In this document: positions 1 to 7,579 of the stretch, piece by piece
Numbering within the stretch: the first letter of the stretch is position 1
How the letters are laid out: each line of letters begins with the position of its first letter
Source: Amycolatopsis sp. NBC_01488
GTDB taxonomy: Bacteria > Actinomycetota > Actinomycetes > Mycobacteriales > Pseudonocardiaceae
Direction of reading: 5' to 3'
Assembly (NCBI RefSeq): GCF_036227105.1
Contig: NZ_CP109434.1
Location: forward strand, 8,218,501 to 8,282,500
Length of the DNA: 64,000 nucleotides
The notes under the pieces: generated by a model
What the model saw: the letters and a program-made list of their open reading frames with translations, nothing else
Told to the model about the DNA's origin: nothing
The model's database searches: none
Translations under genes and position numbers: made by a program

Positions 1-1
1 C

Positions 2-889
2 GGCACCGCGATGGGCCTGAGTTCCTTCGCCGGCAAGCCGATCGAGGACGTCGTCGCCGCCAATCCGGCCACGTTCTTCCAGGTCTACTGGACCGGCGGC
101 CGCGACGACATCCTCGGCCGGCTGGACCGCGCGCGGCGCGCCGGAGCGGCCGGGATCATCCTCACGCTCGACTGGTCGTTCTCCCACAGCCGTGACTGGG
201 GCAGCCCGCACATCCCCGACAAGCTCACCGTCCGCGAGCTGCTGCGCTTCGCGCCCGAAGGCCTGGCCCGCCCGCGCTGGCTGCTGGACTACGCGCGCAC
301 CCGCAAGCTGCCCGACCTCGGCGTGCCCAACATGGCCGAACCCGGCACGCCGATCCCGACCTTCTTCGGGGCGTACGGCCAGTGGATGCAGACGCCCCCG
401 CCGTCGTGGGACGACGTGGCCTGGCTGCGCACCCAGTGGGACGGGCCGTTCCTGCTCAAGGGCGTCATCCGCGTCGACGAGGCCCGGCGCGCGGTCGACG
501 CGGGCGTCAGCGCGATCTCCGTCTCGAACCACGGCGGCAACAACCTCGACGGCACCCCGGCGACGATCCGGGCGCTGCCGGCGATCGCCGACGCCGTCGG
601 CGAGCAGGTGGAAGTCCTGCTGGACGGCGGAATCCGGCGTGGCAGCGACGTCGTCAAGGCGCTCGCACTCGGCGCACGGACCGTCCTCATCGGCCGCGCG
701 TACCTGTGGGGGCTCGCCGCCAACGGCCAGGCGGGTGTCGAAAACGTCCTCGACGTCCTGCGCACCGGCATCGATTCGACGCTGCTCGCCCTCGGTCACG
801 GCAGCGTGCACGACCTGAGCCGCGACGACGTCCGGATCCCGGAGACGTTCCCCCGCGCCCTGGGCGCCGGGACCCGGAGTTCAGTGTGA
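2..889 (+). CDS. mftD: MftD-type mycofactocin flavin oxidoreductase, 5' truncated
   Basis: FMN-dependent alpha-hydroxy-acid-oxidase fold protein of the mycofactocin pathway. In characterised systems MftD oxidatively deaminates the AHDP intermediate to pre-mycofactocin, the redox-active core. The reading frame is open to the window edge (residues GTA precede the first ATG at 11), so about 295 C-terminal residues of a roughly 390-residue family are present and the start lies outside. Visible motifs are SNHGGNNLDGT (substrate/FMN site), LLDGGIRRGSDVVKALALGA (phosphate binding) and IGRAYLWGLAANGQAGV, a run typical of MftD rather than lactate oxidases. It ends in SV and a TGA that overlaps the converging MerR gene by 9 bases. 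The rest of a mycofactocin cluster, if present, must lie to the left. Confidence 0.9.
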   Translation, partial: GTAMGLSSFAGKPIEDVVAANPATFFQVYWTGGRDDILGRLDRARRAGAAGIILTLDWSFSHSRDWGSPHIPDKLTVRELLRFAPEGLARPRWLLDYARTRKLPDLGVPNMAEPGTPIPTFFGAYGQWMQTPPPSWDDVAWLRTQWDGPFLLKGVIRVDEARRAVDAGVSAISVSNHGGNNLDGTPATIRALPAIADAVGEQVEVLLDGGIRRGSDVVKALALGARTVLIGRAYLWGLAANGQAGVENVLDVLRTGIDSTLLALGHGSVHDLSRDDVRIPETFPRALGAGTRSSV

Positions 890-1309
890 GTGGGCCTCTT
901 CCAGCGTCGCGCCGGCCAGCCGGGCCGCGACGCCGCGGCGGAAGTTCGGGCAGTCGTGGACGTCCTCGTGGGGGCAGTCCAAGCCGTGCGCGATCGCCGT
1001 GCGAGCGGCCTGGGCGCGGGCGATCCGGGCGTCCAGTTCGGCGAGCTTGCGCTGCTGCAGTTCGCGCCAGCCCGCCGCGGCCGACGTGCGCAGGCCCATC
1101 AGCGTCTTCAGTTCGCGCAGGGTGAACCCGATGTCCCGGAAGATCAGGATCTCGCCGACCAACTCGACCGCCGCGAGCGGGTAACGCCGCTGGCCCGCGA
1201 CCCGGCCGGGCGCCGGGAGCAGGCCCTGCTCCTCCCAGTACCGCAGGGCCGAGGTGGCCACGCCGGTGCGGCGGGCCAGCTCACCGATCGTCAGCAGCTC
1301 CTCGGACAT
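881..1309 (-). CDS. MerR family transcriptional regulator
   Basis: 142-residue one-component regulator. The N-terminal winged HTH is clear (IGELARRTGVATSALRYWEEQGLL, residues about 7-30, written here in two halves: IGELARRTGVATSA and LRYWEEQGLL), followed by the dimerisation helix and a short C-terminal effector segment with two cysteines in LDCPHEDVHDCPNF, which could sense metal or redox state. The open frame extends to 1462, but the family starts at ATG 1309 (MSEELLTIGEL). The gene diverges from a methyltransferase, and the shared 37-base gap contains a MerR-type operator in a promoter with a long spacer, so it probably controls both genes. The effector is unknown. Confidence 0.85.
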   Translation of the reverse strand: MSEELLTIGELARRTGVATSALRYWEEQGLLPAPGRVAGQRRYPLAAVELVGEILIFRDIGFTLRELKTLMGLRTSAAAGWRELQQRKLAELDARIARAQAARTAIAHGLDCPHEDVHDCPNFRRGVAARLAGATLEEAHSH

Positions 1310-1340
1310 TTGACTTCGAGCGTACTTGAAGCCGTTCACT
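1310..1340 (+). promoter_or_regulatory. MerR-type promoter with operator in a 19-bp spacer
   Basis: A -35 hexamer TTGACT (1310-1315) and a weak -10 TTCACT (1335-1340) are 19 bases apart, the elongated spacing typical of MerR-controlled promoters. The spacer contains an inverted repeat, CTTCGAG (1314-1320) and CTTGAAG (1325-1331), with 6 of 7 positions pairing around CGTA. The predicted transcript start falls at about 1347, the ATG of the methyltransferase, so the mRNA is probably leaderless. Confidence 0.65.
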
Positions 1341-1346
1341 CGCGGC

Positions 1347-1964
1347 ATGGCGAAGACAGGTCTCAAGCAGCGGATGATCGGGCAGTTCCACCACCCGCAC
1401 GGCATCGGCGGGCGGGTCGCCGGGCGGGTGATGGCCCACCGGAGCTCCAACCGGCGGCGCAACGTCTGGGTGGTCTCCCTCCTGGACGTCCAGCCGGAGG
1501 ACCGGGTGCTCGAAGTCGGCTTCGGCCCCGGGATCGCGCTCGGCGAGCTGGCCGCCCGCGCGACCCGGGGCCGGGTCTACGGCGTCGACCACTCCGCGGT
1601 CATGGTCGAGCGGGCGAGCCGGCGCACCCGAGCCGCGGCCGACCGGATCGAGCTGGTCCACGCCTCGGTGGTGCACCTGCCGTCGTTCGGCGAACCGCTC
1701 GACGCCGTGCTCGCCGTCAACAACGCGGGCTTCTGGCCCGATCCGCCGGAGCGGCTCCGCGAGCTGCGGCGCCTGCTACGGCCCGGTGGGCGCATCGCGC
1801 TCGCGTCCCAGCCGAGGTGTCCCGGCGCCGACCGGGGCACCACGGCCCGGGCCGCCCGGGAACTGCAGGACCTGCTCACCCAGGCGGGATTCACCGAACT
1901 GCGGGTGGAGACGCTCGACCTCGACCCGCCGGTCGCGTGCGTCCTCGGCGTCACCCCGCACTGA
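1347..1964 (+). CDS. class I SAM-dependent methyltransferase
   Basis: 205-residue soluble methyltransferase, Methyltransf_11/25 type. Motif I is VLEVGFGPGIALGEL (residues about 54-68), followed by the acidic motif II VYGVDHSAVMV, a motif around LDAVLAVNNAGFW, and post-II LRPGGRIALAS. The substrate cannot be read from sequence. An in-frame TTG lies at 1326, but it sits inside the MerR operator; ATG 1347 (MAKTGLKQRMIGQF) coincides with the predicted transcription start and is preferred. The gene is divergent from the MerR regulator, which probably activates it, and its 3' end overlaps the converging amidohydrolase gene by 14 bases. Confidence 0.85.
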   Translation: MAKTGLKQRMIGQFHHPHGIGGRVAGRVMAHRSSNRRRNVWVVSLLDVQPEDRVLEVGFGPGIALGELAARATRGRVYGVDHSAVMVERASRRTRAAADRIELVHASVVHLPSFGEPLDAVLAVNNAGFWPDPPERLRELRRLLRPGGRIALASQPRCPGADRGTTARAARELQDLLTQAGFTELRVETLDLDPPVACVLGVTPH

Positions 1965-3201
1965 GCAGCCGGTCCCGCAGGCGGTCCGCGGCCGCCAGGT
2001 GCTCGCCGACGTCGGCGAGCAGCCGCCCGTGGCGCTTCACGATCCGGCCCGCGACCAGGACCGTGTCGACGTGCGCACGGTCCATCTGCTGCGTCACCGT
2101 GCTGTACGGGTCGAACACCGGCGCGACGCCGACGCCGTCGGCCCGCAGCAGCACGACGTCCGCCGGCCGGCCGGGAGCCAGCGTCCCGCCGTTGGTCGCG
2201 GTGCGCAGTACGTCTCGCACGGTCGTCACCGGCTCGCCCGCGGACAGCTCGTCGTACCGGGACACCTGGTAGGCCGCGCGCATCTGCGTGAACATGTCCG
2301 CGGCCACGGTGACCTCGACGTCCGTGCTGAGGCTCACCGGGACCCCCGCCCGGGTCGCGGCGGCGAACGGCGGGTGCCCGTGGCCCATCACCAGCTCGAC
2401 CGCCGGGGCGATCGACAGCGACCCGCCGCTGTCGGCGATCAGGGCCAGCTCGCCCGCGTCGAGTCCGGTGCCGTGGATGAACGTGGTGCCGGGCCGCAGG
2501 ACGCCGAGCGCGTGCAGCCGGGAGACGGGCCCTTCGCCGTGGTGGCGGTGCACGACGTGGCGGGCCGTGCGGACGGCGAGTTCGTCCGCGAGGCGGGCGT
2601 TGTGGCGTTCGGCCTCGTCGTCGCCCGGCTCGGTGACGAGCGCGAGCGTGACCAGCGCGCCGTCGTCCGGCAGCAGCGCGGAACGGACGCGGCACACGTC
2701 GGCGTCGAGGGCCGCGCCGTGGCGCTGGGCGCGGGGAAAGCTGTTGCCGTAGGCGAAGACGGCGCGGATGCCGCTGTCCTTCAGCGCCTGGACCAGCGCG
2801 TCGGACGCGGCCGGGGTGTCCTGGATGTTCGAGACGTCCTGCACGGTGGTGATGCCGGCGTCCAGCGCCGCGTACGCCGACAGCAGGTTCCCGAGGTACA
2901 GGTCTTCCGGCGTCAAGGTGGGGCCGACGCGCTCGAGGACGGTGCCGAAGTACTCGGCCAGGGTGTGGTGCGGCGCGCTGCCGCGCAGGGTCGCCTGCCA
3001 CATGTGCCGGTGCGTGTCGACGAATCCGGGGATCGCGAGGCACCCCGAAGCGTCGATCTCCGCCGCGGCGGCGGCGGTCAGGTCCGGGCCGACACCGGCG
3101 ATCCGGCCGCCGGTGACGAGGATGTCCGCGCGGTCCGGGTCGCCGAGGCCGGGATCCATCGTGAGGACCCGCGCGCCGCGGATGATCAGGGAGTTCGTCA
3201 T
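1951..3201 (-). CDS. amidohydrolase family protein (cytosine/8-oxoguanine deaminase-like)
   Basis: 416-residue metal-dependent hydrolase of the ATZ/TRZ/cytosine deaminase branch. Metal ligands are visible: HxH in DTHRHMWQ (about residue 63), a His in VVHRHHGEGPVSRL, a His in FIHGTGLD, and the catalytic Asp in SLSTDVEVT. The C-terminal composite-sheet motif ATNGGTLAPGRPADVVLL is intact. Residues match a deaminase of a cyclic imine or a related hydrolase, but the substrate is not determined. ATG 3201 (MTNSLIIRGARVL) is chosen over the longer open frame because the beta-sandwich domain starts there. It diverges from an Lrp/AsnC regulator 80 bases away that is the obvious candidate to control it. 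Confidence 0.8.
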   Translation of the reverse strand: MTNSLIIRGARVLTMDPGLGDPDRADILVTGGRIAGVGPDLTAAAAAEIDASGCLAIPGFVDTHRHMWQATLRGSAPHHTLAEYFGTVLERVGPTLTPEDLYLGNLLSAYAALDAGITTVQDVSNIQDTPAASDALVQALKDSGIRAVFAYGNSFPRAQRHGAALDADVCRVRSALLPDDGALVTLALVTEPGDDEAERHNARLADELAVRTARHVVHRHHGEGPVSRLHALGVLRPGTTFIHGTGLDAGELALIADSGGSLSIAPAVELVMGHGHPPFAAATRAGVPVSLSTDVEVTVAADMFTQMRAAYQVSRYDELSAGEPVTTVRDVLRTATNGGTLAPGRPADVVLLRADGVGVAPVFDPYSTVTQQMDRAHVDTVLVAGRIVKRHGRLLADVGEHLAAADRLRDRLLSAG

Positions 3202-3281
3202 GCCTCCACGGTCGGGCCCGGCCGGGCTCGGGAACCACCTACCGACGTGAAATGGGAAGATCCTCCGCACAGGAGGGCCTG

Positions 3282-4253
3282 ATGACCGAATCTCCCGAGT
3301 TCGACGTCCTGGATCGGAAGATCCTCCACGCGCTGCAGGTCGACGGGCGGGCGCCGCTCCAGCGCGTCGCCGACGTCGTGGGGGTCTCCGCGCAGACCGT
3401 CCACCGCCGGTACAGCCGGTTGCGCGTCGCGGCCGGTCTGCGGGTCACCGGACAGCTCCGGCCCGAAGCCGTCGGCGAGGAGGAATGGTTCCTGCGGATC
3501 CGGTGCGCGCCGGACCGCACCGGGACGATCGCGCGGGCGCTGGCCCGCCACGACGAGACCTCCTGGGTCCACATCGCTTCCGGTGGCACCGAAATCATGT
3601 GCGTCGCCCGCAGCAGCGCAAGCACCGGGCCGACGCTGCTGCACGCGTTGCCGAACACCCCGCGGGTCAAGGAGATCAGCGCGCACTGCCTTCTGCACAC
3701 CTACTACGGCGGCGAGTTGAGCATCGTGACCAAGACCGGCCCGCTGGCCGACGACCAGGTCGCCGCCCTGCGGTTCGGTCCCCGCGCGGACCCCGGCGTC
3801 GTGGCGCTCACGGCGACGGACCGCGCGATGACGGCCGTGCTCGCGCGGGACGGCCGGGCCGGCTACCCCGAACTGGCCCGCGCCGCCGGGTGTTCGGCGT
3901 CGACCGCCCAGCGGCGGCTGACCGAGCTGCGCCGCCACGGCGTGCTCTACTTCGACCTGGACCACGACCCGCGCGTGCTCGGCCGCACCAAGCTCGCGAT
4001 GCTCTGGCTCGGCGTCGGCCCCGCCACGCAGGACGAGGCCGGGCGGGCGCTCGCGGCCCACCCCGAGGTGTCGTTCGCGGCGGCCACGACCGGCCCGGCC
4101 ACCCTCTACGCGGCGGTCAACTGCCCGGACAACGCCGCCCTCCACCGGTACCTGACGGGACCGGTCGCGCGGCTGCCGGGCCTCACCTCCGTGGAGACGG
4201 CACCGATCACCGAGACGGTGAAGCGGGCGGGATCGGCGCTCAGCCGACCGTGA
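3282..4253 (+). CDS. Lrp/AsnC family transcriptional regulator (tandem)
   Basis: 323-residue protein, about twice the usual Lrp length, with two HTH modules: an N-terminal one (LDRKILHALQVDGRAPLQRV, then VSAQTVHRRYSRL) and a second near residue 185 (LARAAGCSASTAQRRLTELR). Each is followed by a RAM-like ligand-binding alpha/beta domain. Start ATG 3282 has an AGGAGG ribosome site at 3271-3276, five bases upstream, which excludes the longer frame from 3252. It is divergent from the amidohydrolase, with an 80-base gap, suggesting ligand-responsive control of that gene. Its end overlaps the converging GH3 gene by 14 bases. Confidence 0.85.
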   Translation: MTESPEFDVLDRKILHALQVDGRAPLQRVADVVGVSAQTVHRRYSRLRVAAGLRVTGQLRPEAVGEEEWFLRIRCAPDRTGTIARALARHDETSWVHIASGGTEIMCVARSSASTGPTLLHALPNTPRVKEISAHCLLHTYYGGELSIVTKTGPLADDQVAALRFGPRADPGVVALTATDRAMTAVLARDGRAGYPELARAAGCSASTAQRRLTELRRHGVLYFDLDHDPRVLGRTKLAMLWLGVGPATQDEAGRALAAHPEVSFAAATTGPATLYAAVNCPDNAALHRYLTGPVARLPGLTSVETAPITETVKRAGSALSRP

Positions 4254-6507
4254 AGCTCGCGGACAGCGTGGCCGCCGAGCTGGTGCCCACGTACACCTCG
4301 ATCTTCCCCGGCTCGACGCGGAACTTCGCGGCGTTGTCGTAGAAGCCGACGTCGTCCGGGGTGAGTGTGAACGAGACGGTCGTCGACGCACCCGCGTCGA
4401 GGGTGACCCGCTGGAACCCGCGCAGCCGCCGGACGGGCTGCACGATGGAGGCGACCGGGTCGTGCAGGTAGAGCTGGACGACCTCGTCGCCCGCGCGGCC
4501 GCCGGTGTTCGTCACCCGGGCGCTCACCTGGATCCGGCCGCCGCGGGCGGCCATCCGCGAGTCCGAAAGCCGGAGGCCGTCGACGCGGAAGGTCGTGTAC
4601 GACAGGCCGTGGCCGAACTCGTAGAGCGGGCCGGACTCCAGGTCGAGGTACTTCGACGTGTACTTGTTGTTCGGGTCGGCCGGGCGTCCGGTGTTCTCGT
4701 GGTTGTAGTAGATCGGGATCTGGCCGACCGCGCGCGGGAAGCTCACCGGCAGCTTGCCGCCCGGGTTGACCGTGCCGAACAGGACGTCCGCGACCGCGTG
4801 GCCGCCCTGCACACCCGGCGCCCACGCCTCGAGGATCGCGGGCGCGTTGTCGTGCAGGTACGGGATCGTCAGCGGCCGGCCGTTGACCAGCACCACCACG
4901 AACGGCTTCCCGGTGTCCTTGATCGCGGCGACGAGCCCCTGCTGCACGCCGGGAAGGTCGATGTTGCTGCGTGCGGCCGCTTCACCGCTCATCGCGGCGG
5001 TTTCGCCGACCACGACGACGGTGACGTCGGCCGCGCGGGCGGCCTGCTGCGCGGCGGCGAACCCGCCGGTGTCGGTCCCGTCGACGGTGCAGCCCGCGGT
5101 GTAGGTCACCGTGGCCCCGGGCACCGCGGCCTTGATGCCGTCGACCACCGTCACCGGCGGGGTCGTGCCCGCGCCGGTGCCCAGGCCCGCCCAGGTGCCG
5201 TTGAGGTCGTAGGTCGCCGCGCCGAGCGGGCCGACGACGGCCACCGAGCCGACCGTCTTGGCCAGCGGCAGCACCGGCCCGTCGTTCTTGAGCAGCACCA
5301 TGCACCGCCCGGCGGCCTGCCGTGACGCGGCGAGCGCGGCGGGCGAAGGCGCTTTCACCTCGCCGGTTTCGTCGACGTACGGGTGCTCGAAGAGGCCCAG
5401 CTTGACCTTGACCAGCAGGATCCGGCGGACGGCGTCGTCGATCTGCTCGCGCGTGATCCGGCGCTCGGCCAGCAACTGCTGCCCGTACCGGACGTAGTTG
5501 GTGCTGACCATCTCCATGTCGACGCCGGCCGGCAGCGCCGCGGCCGCGGCGTCCGCGCCGTCCCCGGCGAGACCGTGGTTGATCAGCTCCTCGATGCCGG
5601 TGTAATCGCTGACGACGAACCCGCGGAAGCCGTAGGTACCCTTGAGGACGTCGTGCAGGACGTAGCCGTTGCCGTGCGCGGGGACGCCGCTGATGGTGTT
5701 GAAGCTCGCCATCACCGTCGCCACGCCGGCCTCGACACTCGCCTTGAACGGCGGCAGGTAGAGGTTGTGCAGCCGCTGCAGCGAGACGTCGACGGTGTTG
5801 TAGTCGCGGCCGCCTTCCGCACCGCCGTAGGCGACGAAGTGCTTGGCGCAGGCGGCGAGGCGGTCCGGTGACGAGTAGTCGCCGCCCTGGTAGCCGCGGA
5901 CCTTCGCCACGGCCATCTGCGAAGCCAGGTAAGGATCTTCGCCCGATCCTTCGGCGATGCGCCCCCAGCGTGGCTCGTGCGTGACGTCCATCATCGGCGC
6001 GTAGGTCCAGTGGATGCCGCTGCGGCGGGCCTCCTTCGCGGCGACCGTCGCGTCGGCGGCCGGCACGCCGGGGTCGAAGCTCGCGCCCTGGGCCAGCGGG
6101 ATCGGGAAGTTCGTGGTGTAGCCGTGGATCACGTCGAGGCCGAAGATCAGCGGGATGCGCAGCCGCGTCTGCTCGACGGCGATCTTCTGCAGCGCGTTGA
6201 GCTTCGCCGCGCCCACCACGGAGAACACCCCGCCGAGCTGCCCGGTGGCGAGGGACGTCCGCGCGAGGTCCTCGGTGCCGACCAGCTGGAGCTGGCCGAG
6301 CTTCTCGGCGAGGGTCATCTTCCCGAGCAGGTCTTCGACCCGCGGGTTCCGCTCGGGCCGCGCGGCGGGGTCCGCGGCGGCGGGCGGGGCGAGCACTGAG
6401 GCGACTCCCCCGGCGGCGAGGAGGCCGCCGACCCCGGCGAGGAGGCTCCGCCGGTTGACGCCGTCGGCGGTCGGCGACGGGGCTGCGTGACTCTCGGGCT
6501 GTTCCAT
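4240..6507 (-). CDS. secreted GH3 beta-glucosidase, Tat signal (BglX-like)
   Basis: 755-residue glycoside hydrolase of family 3. A twin-arginine signal (NRRSLLAGVGGLLAAGG, residues about 18-34, ending near APPAAADP) predicts export by Tat. The N-terminal TIM barrel contains LIFGLDVIHGY, YAPMMDVTHEPRWGR, GEDPYLAS and KHFVAYGGAEGGRDYN. The catalytic nucleophile is the Asp in FVVSDYTG (about residue 300). The alpha/beta sandwich has VVVGETAAMSGEAAARSNIDLPG, written here in parts VVVGETAAMSGE and AAARSNIDLPG, with the general acid region, and a C-terminal fibronectin-III-like domain ends the chain. It likely trims beta-glucosides outside the cell. It faces the PL7 lyase gene across a 266-base gap containing LacI-like and other palindromes. 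Confidence 0.9.
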   Translation of the reverse strand: MEQPESHAAPSPTADGVNRRSLLAGVGGLLAAGGVASVLAPPAAADPAARPERNPRVEDLLGKMTLAEKLGQLQLVGTEDLARTSLATGQLGGVFSVVGAAKLNALQKIAVEQTRLRIPLIFGLDVIHGYTTNFPIPLAQGASFDPGVPAADATVAAKEARRSGIHWTYAPMMDVTHEPRWGRIAEGSGEDPYLASQMAVAKVRGYQGGDYSSPDRLAACAKHFVAYGGAEGGRDYNTVDVSLQRLHNLYLPPFKASVEAGVATVMASFNTISGVPAHGNGYVLHDVLKGTYGFRGFVVSDYTGIEELINHGLAGDGADAAAAALPAGVDMEMVSTNYVRYGQQLLAERRITREQIDDAVRRILLVKVKLGLFEHPYVDETGEVKAPSPAALAASRQAAGRCMVLLKNDGPVLPLAKTVGSVAVVGPLGAATYDLNGTWAGLGTGAGTTPPVTVVDGIKAAVPGATVTYTAGCTVDGTDTGGFAAAQQAARAADVTVVVVGETAAMSGEAAARSNIDLPGVQQGLVAAIKDTGKPFVVVLVNGRPLTIPYLHDNAPAILEAWAPGVQGGHAVADVLFGTVNPGGKLPVSFPRAVGQIPIYYNHENTGRPADPNNKYTSKYLDLESGPLYEFGHGLSYTTFRVDGLRLSDSRMAARGGRIQVSARVTNTGGRAGDEVVQLYLHDPVASIVQPVRRLRGFQRVTLDAGASTTVSFTLTPDDVGFYDNAAKFRVEPGKIEVYVGTSSAATLSASFTVG

Positions 6508-6593
6508 GGCGGGGACCCTTTCGCGAGAGAACGAGGGCCGTCAGCATAAGCACGAATGCCCGGTTTCCACCTCGTGACGCCGAGCCCGTCCTG

Positions 6594-6605
6594 GCAAGCG
6601 CTTCC
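6594..6605. promoter_or_regulatory. LacI-family-like operator AAGCGCTT
   Basis: A perfect 8-bp palindrome AAGCGCTT (6596-6603) with one further pairing base on each side after a mismatch. The central CG and flanking purine/pyrimidine layout fit LacI-family sugar regulators, including the CebR type. It lies upstream of TATGCT (minus strand, 6548-6543), the apparent -10 of the GH3 gene, and about 30 bases upstream of the PL7 promoter. The cognate repressor is not encoded next to it. Confidence 0.5.
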
Positions 6606-6634
6606 TGCTGAGCCGATCCAGCCGATGTCAATCC

Positions 6635-6663
6635 TTGACAACCTGCCAACGCCGTCTTAACGT
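6635..6663 (+). promoter_or_regulatory. sigma70-type promoter of the PL7 lyase gene
   Basis: TTGACA (6635-6640) and TAACGT (6658-6663) are separated by 17 bases. This predicts a start near 6670 and a 5' leader of about 104 bases before the lyase ATG. The -10 overlaps the first GTGAACGAA-type half site, so a repressor bound there would block initiation. Confidence 0.6.
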
Positions 6664-6716
6664 TCGTTCACGCCGCCGGGTTGTCCAGACCATTTATTCA
6701 CCTCCGTGAACGAATG
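6661..6716. promoter_or_regulatory. operator with three GTGAACGAA-type half sites
   Basis: Two inverted arms, CATTTATTCAC (6691-6701) and GTGAACGAATG (6706-6716), match at 9 of 11 positions across a 4-base centre. A third arm CGTTCGTTCAC (6661-6671) lies 30 bases upstream, overlapping the promoter -10. The layout suggests a dimer site plus an auxiliary half site at the transcription start of the lyase gene. The regulator is unknown. Confidence 0.5.
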
Positions 6717-6773
6717 GTGGAGCGGAGCGCGCCCGCGCTCCGGTCCGCGTCCACGTCGCGAAAGGACACCTCG

Positions 6774-7538
6774 ATGCGCGTGCGTTCCCTGCTCGTCCTG
6801 CTGGCGGTCCCGGCACTGGCCGCCGCCACCGCCCTCCCCGCACTGGCGGCCGACCCGTCGGTGGCCCCCGGCGGCAACTTCGACCTGGGGATCTGGCAGC
6901 TGCAGGAGCCGGTCGGCTCCCCCGGCTCGCCGACCACCATCTCCTCGTCGCGCCTGCAGGGCGCGAACGGCTTCCAGGACAGCTACTTCTACACCGACAC
7001 CCGGGACGGCGCGATGACCTTCTGGGCGCCGGAAAAGGGCGTCACCACGCCGAATTCGAACTACGCGCGGTCCGAGCTGCGCGAGATGAACCGCGACGGC
7101 TCGGCGGCGAACTGGTCGCTGAGCGGGTCGCACAAGCTGACCGCGACGCTGCGCGTGGTGTCGGTGACGTCGAACGTGTGCGTGGGCCAGGTCCACCTCG
7201 GCACGGGTGGCTCGTCGACGAAACCGTTGCTGGAGCTGTACTACCACTCGAACGGCGACATCGTCCTCGGCACCGAGAACTCCCCCGACGGCGGCCAGAC
7301 CGCGCACACCGTCGGGCACGTGTCGATCGGCAAGACCTGGACGTACACGATCGGCATCTCGGGCGGCACCACCATCGACCTGACGGTCAACGGCAGCACC
7401 ACCCACTACGCGATCCCGTCGTCGTTCGCCGCGTACAAGCAGTACTTCAAGGCGGGCTCGTACAACCAGTCCTCGTCGGACAGCACGACCAAGGGCGCGC
7501 GGGTGGCGTTCTACGGCCTGACCGTCTCCCACGGCTGA
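6774..7538 (+). CDS. secreted polysaccharide lyase family 7 (alginate lyase-like)
   Basis: 254-residue exported enzyme. A Sec signal peptide (VRSLLVLLAVPALAAATA, cleavage after PALAA near residue 26) precedes a beta-jelly-roll of the alginate_lyase2/PL7 type. Hallmarks are RSELREM (about residue 102), a QVHL variant of the usual QIH motif, and YFKAGSYNQS near the C terminus; these form the lyase active-site groove. The Q-[IV]-H element is reported to track guluronate versus mannuronate preference, so the Val form is informative. Start ATG 6774 follows AAAGGA at 6761-6766. It is paired divergently with the GH3 gene, consistent with a polysaccharide-use locus. Confidence 0.88.
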   Translation: MRVRSLLVLLAVPALAAATALPALAADPSVAPGGNFDLGIWQLQEPVGSPGSPTTISSSRLQGANGFQDSYFYTDTRDGAMTFWAPEKGVTTPNSNYARSELREMNRDGSAANWSLSGSHKLTATLRVVSVTSNVCVGQVHLGTGGSSTKPLLELYYHSNGDIVLGTENSPDGGQTAHTVGHVSIGKTWTYTIGISGGTTIDLTVNGSTTHYAIPSSFAAYKQYFKAGSYNQSSSDSTTKGARVAFYGLTVSHG

Positions 7539-7546
7539 CCGCACCG

Positions 7547-7570
7547 GCCCGGTGGCCGCCACCACCGGGC
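7547..7570. terminator. bidirectional hairpin between converging genes
   Basis: GCCCGGTGG (7547-7555) pairs perfectly with CCACCGGGC (7562-7570) around a 6-base loop. It sits between the stops of the PL7 gene and the converging LLM gene. No U tract is present, which is common for actinobacterial terminators. Confidence 0.6.
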
Positions 7571-7579
7571 GCGCCCGGC

